From assembly GCA_039917655.1 (NCBI GenBank), contig JBDSJC010000259.1, positions 1-19,657 of the forward strand: a DNA stretch of 19,657 nt, written 5' to 3'. This DNA is from PNKC01 sp039917655. Its GTDB lineage: Bacteria > Chloroflexota > Dehalococcoidia > Tepidiformales > Tepidiformaceae. The translations under genes and the position numbers were made by a program. How positions within the stretch are numbered: the first letter of the stretch is position 1; every line of letters starts with the position of its first letter. This document shows positions 14,167-19,657 of the stretch, one piece after another. The notes beneath the pieces are model-generated. The model worked only from the letters and a program-made list of their open reading frames with translations. It did not search any database and was not told the origin of the DNA.

Positions 14167-15030
14167 ATGCCAGAAACGTTCGCCGCGCTCCGGCACAGCT
14201 TCGAAATTCGTCCCGTCAACGCAGACGACGCAGGCGTTGGAGAAGCGTTTTACGCAGCCGCCGGTGTGACGCTACCCGGCCCGTTAGCGGTGCTGCTTCA
14301 GACGGGAAACGCGTTTCTCGCCGCGTACGGTGCAGCCGGCGAGGTGCGAGGCATCGTGCGGTACTGGGACGACGATGGCACGGGCTGGCTGGACCTCTTG
14401 GTCTCCACAGCGCCGGGAGCGGGACGAGCGCTGATCCGCGGGGTTGAGCGGCTGGCACAGGACCACGGGATACGCTTTGTGCGGCTGGCGGTCGCCGATG
14501 CGGGCGCTCTGCCGCCAGTCGTCCAGCGCTGGGGCTACCGGCCGGTTGGGCATCGCGATGACGATGAGTCGGGGACGCCGGTGCGCATGCTGGTGCACGA
14601 AAAGCGGCTGGCCTTGCTGACCGTCCGCGAGCAACGCCGGGCGGACGCGGCGGCCATCGGTGAGCTGACGGGCGATGACCCGTGGGTCTACGAGCAGGGC
14701 ACTCGTCCGGGGGTCTTTGTGGCCGCTGATGGCGACAACATGGTGGGGTTCGTGAGCGTGCGTGATGCGGGCGGCGGTCTTGCACTGATTACCGACCCGA
14801 AGCTCCTGGAGCCGTACCGCGGGCGTGGCCTGGAGATCTGGATGATCGAACGCTCGGCGACGTACGCGGAGACGAACGGTTATCACACCGCGCACGTTGC
14901 GGCCTCGCCAGTGCTCGATGGCTATCGTCGAGACCTGGAAGACCGTTTGTGGCATCGCGAAGAGGTGGAAGGAACGGCGACGTACGTGCGCCGTTTCCGG
15001 GACCTGGACGCGAAGCTGGACGACGAGTGA
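14167..15030 (+). CDS. GNAT-family N-acetyltransferase-like protein, probably tandem domains
   Basis: The product (287 residues from the second ATG) looks like two GNAT-type folds, about residues 10-145 and 150-285. The first has VRGIVRYWDDDGTGWLDLL, then VVQRWGYRPVGHR, a typical end-of-GNAT strand. The second has VREQRRADAAAIGEL, VGFVSVRDAGGGLALITDP and LLEPYRGRGLEIWMIERSA, whose RGRGLE resembles the acetyl-CoA loop, and YVRRF at the end. Acetyl-CoA binding residues in the first half are weak, so it may be degenerate. Substrate unknown. The gene stands alone, ending 10 nt from the convergent coiled-coil gene. Confidence 0.7.
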   Translation: MPETFAALRHSFEIRPVNADDAGVGEAFYAAAGVTLPGPLAVLLQTGNAFLAAYGAAGEVRGIVRYWDDDGTGWLDLLVSTAPGAGRALIRGVERLAQDHGIRFVRLAVADAGALPPVVQRWGYRPVGHRDDDESGTPVRMLVHEKRLALLTVREQRRADAAAIGELTGDDPWVYEQGTRPGVFVAADGDNMVGFVSVRDAGGGLALITDPKLLEPYRGRGLEIWMIERSATYAETNGYHTAHVAASPVLDGYRRDLEDRLWHREEVEGTATYVRRFRDLDAKLDDE

Positions 15031-15040
15031 CAGGCTGCCC

Positions 15041-15382
15041 TTAGCGCGCGGGCTTCATCCCGCGCCACATCCAATCGGACGTACGGAGGCGGGCCTGGGT
15101 GGAAACGCGTTCGAGTTCAGCACGGAGGCGGTCACGCTCCAGTTGGAGGTCGCGCACGTGGTCGCGCAGAGCGGCGACGAGCAGGTCCACTTCCCCGTAG
15201 CGTTGCTGGGCGTCTTCGCGCAGTCGCCGGGCATCGCCCGCGAGGCCGGTGATGCTATGCGGCGCGGGCTCGGGGGAGCGGCTCAGCGCGAGGCTAGTCA
15301 CGGCCACCGATTCCGGCCTGTGGCAGCTGACCGGCGCCGGGGCGCAAGACCTGGGGCGTAGCGGGGGTTCCAAGCCGGACAT
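15041..15382 (-). CDS. Coiled-coil C-terminal part of the preceding gene, other frame
   Basis: The 113-codon frame begins with a Pro/Arg/Ser-rich stretch and ends in a strong coiled coil, ALRDHVRDLQLERDRLRAEL then RVSTQARLRTSDWMWRGM. It overlaps the 3' end of the coiled-coil gene at 15294-16142 by 89 nt in the +1 frame, has no Shine-Dalgarno before ATG 15382, and in the overlap has more G/C in third codon positions than the upstream gene's frame. I infer it is the true C-terminus of that gene, separated by an indel or by frameshifting, rather than an independent gene. Confidence 0.55.
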   Translation of the reverse strand: MSGLEPPLRPRSCAPAPVSCHRPESVAVTSLALSRSPEPAPHSITGLAGDARRLREDAQQRYGEVDLLVAALRDHVRDLQLERDRLRAELERVSTQARLRTSDWMWRGMKPAR

Positions 15383-16142
15383 GGTCGCGTTCGTAGCGAA
15401 GGTCTTCGAGATTCGAGTGGAGCGCGGCTAACACCTCCTCGAACGTTTCGAGCCGGGCGCGCCGGGCTGCATCCTCGCGTTCGAGATCGCGCAGCTTGCG
15501 CGTCAATTTGGTGGCCTTGTCGCGTTGCCGGGCCGATCGCTTTTGCAGGCGCCGATTCTCCTCGCTGGCCTGCACAAGGGCGCGGACGAGGACCGCGGGC
15601 GGCAGAGCGAGGGCGTGCTCCGGGTCCGCCATCAGTGCTTCAAGGTCGAGTTCGAGCATTTCGTCCCGGTCGGAAGAGAGGTCTTCGAGCGTCTTCTTTA
15701 ACGCTTCGACCTCGGTGCGAACCTGGCGGACGAGGCGGTCGGCGCGGGAGTCCACGCCGGTGAATTGGCTGCGGAGCGGAATGTTCACGACCGGTGCGGC
15801 GGCCGCCGGGGGTGGGTCTGGCGCGACCGGCTCCGGGGCAGGCGCCTCCAAGGACGGGCGCTGAGGCGGAAGCTCGGGCCGCGGAGAATCCACGTTGAGC
15901 GGCGATCCTTCGGACCGGAAGAGGGTTACCGATCCCGGCGAAACCTCGGCGACTGGCTGCTTGGGACGGCGAAAGTGCACGTTGATATCCTCGATCTGGG
16001 TCCGATGCTGGCCAACTATACGTCGGTGGGCGGCGCGAAAATAGGAGCGATTACCCACGCTTCGCGGGCGGGTAGCGAACGCCCCTCCGGCGAGCAGGAA
16101 GAAGACGACCGCGGGGAGCCCGACTAGCGCGACCTGTTCCAT
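15294..16142 (-). CDS. Membrane-anchored coiled-coil protein, hypothetical
   Basis: The 282-residue product begins with one hydrophobic segment (VALVGLPAVVFFLLAGGAFA), a signal anchor. A Pro/Ala-rich linker follows at about 75-120 (APAPEPVAPDPPPAAAAP), then charged helical regions rich in Arg, Glu and Leu: ADRLVRQVRTEVEALKKTLE and KATKLTRKLRDLEREDAARR. This is the layout of bitopic coiled-coil proteins that span the periplasm or scaffold cytoplasmic partners; no family is recognised. GAGGAG lies 6 nt before ATG 16142, a strong ribosome site. The last 30 residues (from about RYERDHV) are of lower quality, and coiled coil resumes in the overlapping frame at 15041-15382, suggesting a frameshift between 15294 and 15390. 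Confidence 0.7.
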   Translation of the reverse strand: MEQVALVGLPAVVFFLLAGGAFATRPRSVGNRSYFRAAHRRIVGQHRTQIEDINVHFRRPKQPVAEVSPGSVTLFRSEGSPLNVDSPRPELPPQRPSLEAPAPEPVAPDPPPAAAAPVVNIPLRSQFTGVDSRADRLVRQVRTEVEALKKTLEDLSSDRDEMLELDLEALMADPEHALALPPAVLVRALVQASEENRRLQKRSARQRDKATKLTRKLRDLEREDAARRARLETFEEVLAALHSNLEDLRYERDHVRLGTPATPQVLRPGAGQLPQAGIGGRD

Positions 16143-16220
16143 GCCTGGCTCCTCGCGCCTTCGAATTGGCGCCTCGTTGGTTAGAGATTCGGCAGAAAGT
16201 GCCGGACCGCAAAGACGCGG

Positions 16221-17132
16221 CTAGAAAATCGCTATCGGGTTGACCGGCGACCCGGTGCCGCCGCGGACGTTCAGCGGGTTGACGGTGAGCATGAACTCCC
16301 AGCGTTGCTCTTCGAGACAGGCCTCCGCGAGTGGCTGAAGCAACGCATTATCGAGCAGCGGCAGGCCCATGAAGGCGATCGCGAGGACGTGAACGGGCAG
16401 CCCCAACGCCTCATACCCGGAAGGCGTGGCGTCCATCATGTCCCACACGAGCAGAGCCGCGTCGTGTTCCTTGAGCACCGGGATGCAATCGGCGTGCAAG
16501 CCCGGCGACGGCGGGACACCCGGCACGTTGCCAGCCCCCGAAGCGTAGAACGATTCCCGGCCGCTGTAGACGATGACCGCGTCCCCGGAACGCAGCGGCG
16601 TGCCTTGCTGCGCGGCGGCGGCTTCCATCTCCCACCCGCGGACTGGCGAATCCACCGTGACGTGGGCCGTGCCGCGGAAGCGCGGGATGTCGATCAGCAC
16701 GCCACGGGTTGCGATGCCGTTGCTCCAGGCATCGACGGCGCCGCTGCGCGCCCCGCCGCTGGTGACGTTCGTGGATGGCTTGCCGTTCCACATCTTGCCT
16801 TCCCAGAAGATGTGACAAAGGGCGTCGATGTGGGTGGTGGCATAACCATGGAAGAACATCCCCAGGTAGTCCGCCGAGAACTGCGGGCCAACCTGGAGAT
16901 AGTGTTGGACGGGGTTCCAGTTGCCCGGCCCCCCCTGTGTGTTCAGCCGGCGCGCGAGCGAGACGGCCCTGCCTGTGCGGACGAGGGCGGCTGCCTCACG
17001 GCGCTTTTCCGGGGTCACCAGGTTGACGGTGCCAGCACTGTCGTCCTCGCCCCAGCGGCCCCAGTTGCTACACGCTTCGAAGTAGGTGCGGACCTCCTGA
17101 TCGGAGGGGAGGGGGTGTTCGCCACTGCTCAT
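16221..17132 (-). CDS. Cyclase family metal-dependent hydrolase (kynurenine-formamidase-like)
   Basis: The 303-residue protein belongs to the cyclase family (PF04199), which includes kynurenine formamidase and isatin hydrolase. The metal-site motif HGYATTHIDALCH holds His95, His101, Asp103 and His107, and GDAVIVYSGRESFY, SPGLHADCIPVLKEHDAALL and LPVHVLAIAFMGLPLLDN complete the fold. Members hydrolyse amide or cyclic bonds in aromatic breakdown; the substrate is not readable. ATG 17132 is chosen for AGAGG 8 nt upstream; the frame is open further but the extension lacks homology. It follows the MarR gene by 50 nt on the same strand, so MarR probably controls it. Confidence 0.9.
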   Translation of the reverse strand: MSSGEHPLPSDQEVRTYFEACSNWGRWGEDDSAGTVNLVTPEKRREAAALVRTGRAVSLARRLNTQGGPGNWNPVQHYLQVGPQFSADYLGMFFHGYATTHIDALCHIFWEGKMWNGKPSTNVTSGGARSGAVDAWSNGIATRGVLIDIPRFRGTAHVTVDSPVRGWEMEAAAAQQGTPLRSGDAVIVYSGRESFYASGAGNVPGVPPSPGLHADCIPVLKEHDAALLVWDMMDATPSGYEALGLPVHVLAIAFMGLPLLDNALLQPLAEACLEEQRWEFMLTVNPLNVRGGTGSPVNPIAIF

Positions 17133-17182
17133 TGTTGGATCCTCTGCGCTGTCTGTGGGATGGCGGAATCCTACCCGATCGT

Positions 17183-17659
17183 TCAGGGATCTATGAAATC
17201 GTGTGCCGGTGGTCCAGAGAGTCCGGCCACAACCTTCTGCAATGCGGACGCGATGGCGAGGGCGTCCGCCGCTGAAAGTTGGGCGCCAAAATGCTCCTGG
17301 ACGCCGCGAAGGTGGATGGGCGCGGCATCGCGCAGGCGCGCCAGGCCGGCGGATGTGAGCTGGACGAACGTGCCACGCTTGTCGCCCGGATCGGGGCAAC
17401 GTTGGACCAGGCCATCAGCGTTCATGCGATCGATCAGGCGGGTCAGGCCGCTCTTGCTGAGCAGCACAGCGCCGGCGAGGTCGGTCATGCGCAACCGGCT
17501 GGCGGGCGCTTCAGAGAGTTGGACGAGTACGTCGTACCAACTAAGGGGCAGGCCGCATTCAAGCTGGAGCTCCGCCTCCAGCCGTTCGATCAACCGCGCG
17601 TGCGCCTGGAGGAACGTGTGCCAGGCGGTCATCGTCGGCTCATTTGGTAGGGAGGCCAT
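17183..17659 (-). CDS. MarR family transcriptional regulator
   Basis: The 158-residue protein is a standard MarR dimeric winged-helix repressor. It has an N-terminal dimerisation helix, a helix-turn-helix around MTDLAGAVLLSKSGLTRLID, and the wing GLVQRCPDPGDKRGTFVQLT with the family's DxRxxxV-type hairpin. ATG 17659 fits family length; the longer frame extends into the promoter. Its -10 TATGAT ends 6 nt upstream, so the mRNA is probably leaderless. An operator (17681-17694) overlaps its own -35 and a matching one (17728-17741) overlaps the divergent pirin start, so autorepression and joint control of pirin and cyclase are likely. No conserved redox cysteine pair is evident, so the ligand is unknown. 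Confidence 0.92.
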   Translation of the reverse strand: MASLPNEPTMTAWHTFLQAHARLIERLEAELQLECGLPLSWYDVLVQLSEAPASRLRMTDLAGAVLLSKSGLTRLIDRMNADGLVQRCPDPGDKRGTFVQLTSAGLARLRDAAPIHLRGVQEHFGAQLSAADALAIASALQKVVAGLSGPPAHDFIDP

Positions 17660-17665
17660 GGCCCG

Positions 17666-17693
17666 ATCATAGACCGAATAGTTGCGCATGCAA
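17666..17693 (-). promoter_or_regulatory. Promoter of the MarR-cyclase operon
   Basis: On the minus strand TTGCAT (17693-17688) and TATGAT (17671-17666) are 16 nt apart. The transcription start would fall on or next to ATG 17659. Operator 1 covers the -35. Confidence 0.6.
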
Positions 17694-17694
17694 C
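17681..17694. promoter_or_regulatory. MarR operator 1
   Basis: GTTGCGCATGCAAC, arms GTTGC / GCAAC with a 4-nt centre. It matches operator 2 at 12 of 14 positions (consensus GTTGCRCATRCAAC). Confidence 0.75.
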
Positions 17695-17697
17695 CTC

Positions 17698-17726
17698 TTG
17701 CAATCTCTCCGGCGGGGTGGTACATT
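17698..17726 (+). promoter_or_regulatory. Promoter of the pirin gene
   Basis: TTGCAA (17698-17703), a 17-nt spacer, and TACATT (17721-17726) form a good sigma-70 promoter. Operator 2 starts 1 nt after the -10, over the transcription start. Confidence 0.7.
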
Positions 17727-17727
17727 A

Positions 17728-17741
17728 GTTGCACATACAAC
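17728..17741. promoter_or_regulatory. MarR operator 2
   Basis: GTTGCACATACAAC, inverted GTTG / CAAC arms, sharing consensus GTTGCRCATRCAAC with operator 1. The centres are 47 bp apart, about 4.5 helical turns. Confidence 0.75.
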
Positions 17742-17781
17742 GAGTTTGGCTTCGATCCCACGCTCAGGGAAGGCCCATTCA

Positions 17782-18519
17782 ATGCCCACACTTCAGCCCT
17801 CCATCGACATCCGCCGGTCCAAAGAACGCTTCGCGACGGAGATCGATTGGCTTGATTCGCGTCATTCCTTCTCGTTCGGCGGGCATTACGACCCGGAGAA
17901 CACGCACTTCGGCCTGTTGCTGGTCAGCAACGACGACGTGATTGCCCCGAACACTGGCTTTTCGACCCATCCGCACCGCGACATGGAGATCGTCACCTGG
18001 GTGCTCCGGGGCGAACTCGAGCATAAGGATTCGGAAGGACACCGCGGTCTTATCCATCCCGGTCTGGCGCAGCGAATGAGCGCCGGCAGCGGCATCTTCC
18101 ACTCGGAGATCAACGCGACGAAGGATGCCGATGTCCACCTCGTGCAGATGTGGGTTGTACCGGACATCGAGAAGGTGACGCCGGGCTACGCCGAGCTGGA
18201 CATCAATAGCGAGCTGGCGAAGGGAGGCCTGGTGCCGGTCGCGTCGGGGCAGGGCCACGATGCGGCGATCTCTATTCGCCAGGACGGCGCGGTGCTCTGG
18301 GCCGGCCGCCTGAAGGCGGGCGAGCAGGTGCGGCTGCCCAACGCGCCGTTCGTGCACGTCTTTGCGGCCATCGGGGAGGTTGACCTGGGGGTCGCGGGCA
18401 AGTTGGAAGCAGGCGACGCCGCGCGGCTGACGCTGGCGGAAGGCCTGACGATGACCGCCGGAGCGGAAGGGGCCGAAGTCCTGGTCTGGGAGATGACGAG
18501 GATGATCTCGTTCGGGTAA
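17782..18519 (+). CDS. Pirin family protein (bicupin, YhhW-like)
   Basis: The 245-residue protein is a bicupin of the pirin/YhhW type. The N-terminal cupin carries the metal ligands His63 and His65 (THPHRDME), His107 and Glu109 (GIFHSE), and the family opening WLDSRHSFSFGGHYDPEN. The smaller C-terminal cupin follows from about residue 165. Bacterial pirins are iron-binding and some have quercetin 2,3-dioxygenase activity; others act in stress regulation. AGGGAAGG sits 8 nt before ATG 17782. It is divergent from the MarR-cyclase operon under twin operators, which suggests a role in detoxifying an aromatic or electrophilic compound sensed by MarR. Confidence 0.93.
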   Translation: MPTLQPSIDIRRSKERFATEIDWLDSRHSFSFGGHYDPENTHFGLLLVSNDDVIAPNTGFSTHPHRDMEIVTWVLRGELEHKDSEGHRGLIHPGLAQRMSAGSGIFHSEINATKDADVHLVQMWVVPDIEKVTPGYAELDINSELAKGGLVPVASGQGHDAAISIRQDGAVLWAGRLKAGEQVRLPNAPFVHVFAAIGEVDLGVAGKLEAGDAARLTLAEGLTMTAGAEGAEVLVWEMTRMISFG

Positions 18520-18620
18520 GGACGGAGAAGGAACCCGTGGGGCTGAGCAGCTGCGCCCCCGCGCGAGCCGGCAATCCTACCGACCTTTCCCGAATCTTGA
18601 CATGCTACGTATGCTGTGCG

Positions 18621-18671
18621 ATGACGACCTTCCGTAAAGACGAAGGCGCCGGAAAGTGGTACCCGAAGTGA
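18621..18671 (+). CDS. Possible 16-codon leader peptide upstream of the cupin gene
   Basis: ATG 18621 opens MTTFRKDEGAGKWYPK and stops at TGA 18669-18671, overlapping GTG 18668 of the cupin gene in GTGA, a typical translational-coupling overlap. TATGCT lies 5 nt upstream (18610-18615). Evidence is positional only. Confidence 0.25.
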   Translation: MTTFRKDEGAGKWYPK

Positions 18672-19561
18672 AACGTTTTCCAATCGTCGCCGCCGTGGCG
18701 CTCGTCGTCGCGCTCTTTTCGGTCACCGTGGCGGCTGGTCAGGCGCCGGGTCCGGTGACCCGCTATAACACGCGACACATGGGCGCGACCGCTCCAGCCA
18801 GTCAATTCGAACTCGTCCAGCAGGTCTCGGAGTACGCACCCGGGGCGGGCACGGCCTTCCACTCGCATGGTGGGCCGGTGTTCCTCACCGTGATCGAAGG
18901 TGAGCTGACGTACCGCCAGTCGGGCAAGGCGGGCCGCGTGATTAAGGCCGGGGAGACGTACTCCGAGCTTCCGACGGACGTGATTGACGTCACCAACTCT
19001 GGCACCGTGAGAGCGCGCGTGGCCACGGCGCTGCTGCTTCCTGCCGGCGCGACGCTCACCACGTTCCTGCCAGGCGCACTGCCGGCCCCGGTCGGGCCGA
19101 AGGTGCTGGGGGCGACTCGGAGCCAGGTGACCGCCCCAGCAGCCAGTTTCGATGTTGTCCAGCTAGTCTTTGACTTCGCTCCCGGCGCCTTCACGGCGGT
19201 CCACAAGCACGGCGGCCCGGGCCAGGTCACCGTCTTCGAGGGGACCGTCACCAAGCGCGAAGGGTCGCAGCAGACGGGCTACGCCGCAGGCCAGGGATTC
19301 CCAGAGGTGACCGATGCTGTCCTGTCGGTGGGCAACCTCGGCACCACGCCCGCCAGCATGGCGGTGACCTTCCTCCTTCCGGCGGGAGCGCCGCTCACCA
19401 CCGTGGTAGGCGCGGCACCCGGCCCGCCCGCGACCGGAAACACTGGATCAGTACAAGGAGAAGCCTGGACATCGTCGGCAGCCCTCCTTGGCCTCGCCCT
19501 GCTTGGCATCACGCTGCTTGGCGGTGCGGAAGCGGTGTCTGTCCGTCGCGCGCACCGCTAA
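18668..19561 (+). CDS. Secreted two-cupin protein with C-terminal membrane anchor
   Basis: The 297-residue protein starts with a signal peptide (KRFPIVAAVALVVALFSVTVAAG, basic then hydrophobic). Two homologous cupin domains follow. One contains AFHSHGGPVFLTVIEGEL, the other AVHKHGGPGQVTVFEGTV, each with the HxHGG metal motif and a downstream Glu. The end has PPATGN, a hydrophobic helix (SSAALLGLALLGITLLGG) and a basic tail RRAHR, the layout of a C-terminally anchored surface protein, perhaps sortase-like with a non-canonical motif. It probably binds a metal outside the membrane; activity unknown. GTG 18668 is chosen as it gives a standard signal peptide; GTG 18656 is an alternative. Confidence 0.8.
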   Translation: MKRFPIVAAVALVVALFSVTVAAGQAPGPVTRYNTRHMGATAPASQFELVQQVSEYAPGAGTAFHSHGGPVFLTVIEGELTYRQSGKAGRVIKAGETYSELPTDVIDVTNSGTVRARVATALLLPAGATLTTFLPGALPAPVGPKVLGATRSQVTAPAASFDVVQLVFDFAPGAFTAVHKHGGPGQVTVFEGTVTKREGSQQTGYAAGQGFPEVTDAVLSVGNLGTTPASMAVTFLLPAGAPLTTVVGAAPGPPATGNTGSVQGEAWTSSAALLGLALLGITLLGGAEAVSVRRAHR

Positions 19562-19657
19562 CGGCCGCACCAGCGCTCGCCCTACCCGTTTGCGCGTGGG
19601 GCGAGTCGCGGCCCACCGCAACGACATCCGCGGCGAAACTGCGCCAGGCGTAGGGTG

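Noticed and set aside
19572..19604. CTCGCCC / GGGCGAG hairpin after the cupin gene as a terminator
   Set aside because: Long loop and no T-run follows; it may be chance in GC-rich sequence.
1..19657. CRISPR array or defence island
   Set aside because: No regularly spaced direct repeats and no nuclease, toxin or restriction genes were seen.

Overview
The window is high-GC bacterial chromosome, densely packed with housekeeping and accessory metabolic genes. Gene families and start-site style would fit a Chloroflexota (Dehalococcoidia-like) or other high-GC lineage: several genes have a TANNNT box 6-8 nt before the start codon and no Shine-Dalgarno, the pattern of leaderless transcripts. No rRNA or other phylogenetic marker is present, so the assignment is a low-confidence inference.

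Left block (1-2998, minus strand): a two-gene acyl-CoA operon, a fused double CaiB/BaiF CoA-transferase followed 22 nt later by an enoyl-CoA hydratase/isomerase-family gene that runs off the left edge. Middle-left block (3034-5191): a decayed segment bounded by a 39-bp imperfect inverted repeat (35/39 identical). It holds an intact GlsB/YeaQ-type small membrane protein, a broken exported small protein, the C-terminal remnant of a copper amine oxidase, and a multiply frameshifted IS481-type DDE transposase. A stand-alone XdhC/CoxI N-terminal domain gene follows directly.

Centre (5693-11223): a small helical protein, tRNA-Ser(CGA) with a strong terminator, an MFS exporter, a DUF983 protein, a DinB-like protein, an ABC-2 exporter operon whose ATPase gene carries an in-frame amber codon, and a DUF4202 protein. 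Its operon promoter is clear (TTGACA-N17-TAGAGT) and has a palindrome over the -10.

Right (11302-19561): a DEAD-box RNA helicase with a structured leader followed by a luciferase-like flavin oxidoreductase; a GNAT-like protein behind stacked inverted repeats; a membrane-anchored coiled-coil protein with an apparent frameshift; then a MarR regulator with a cyclase-family hydrolase, divergent from a pirin. Two matching 14-bp operators (GTTGCRCATRCAAC) lie in the MarR/pirin intergenic region and overlap the two promoters. Last is a secreted two-cupin protein with a C-terminal anchor-like tail.

The strongest points for a second look are the inverted-repeat-bounded gene graveyard whose two IS ends read in frame into the flanking genes, the amber codon in the ABC ATPase, the twin-operator MarR/pirin switch, and the helicase leader with an attenuator-like hairpin. 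I did not find convincing evidence of a wholly new multi-gene system.
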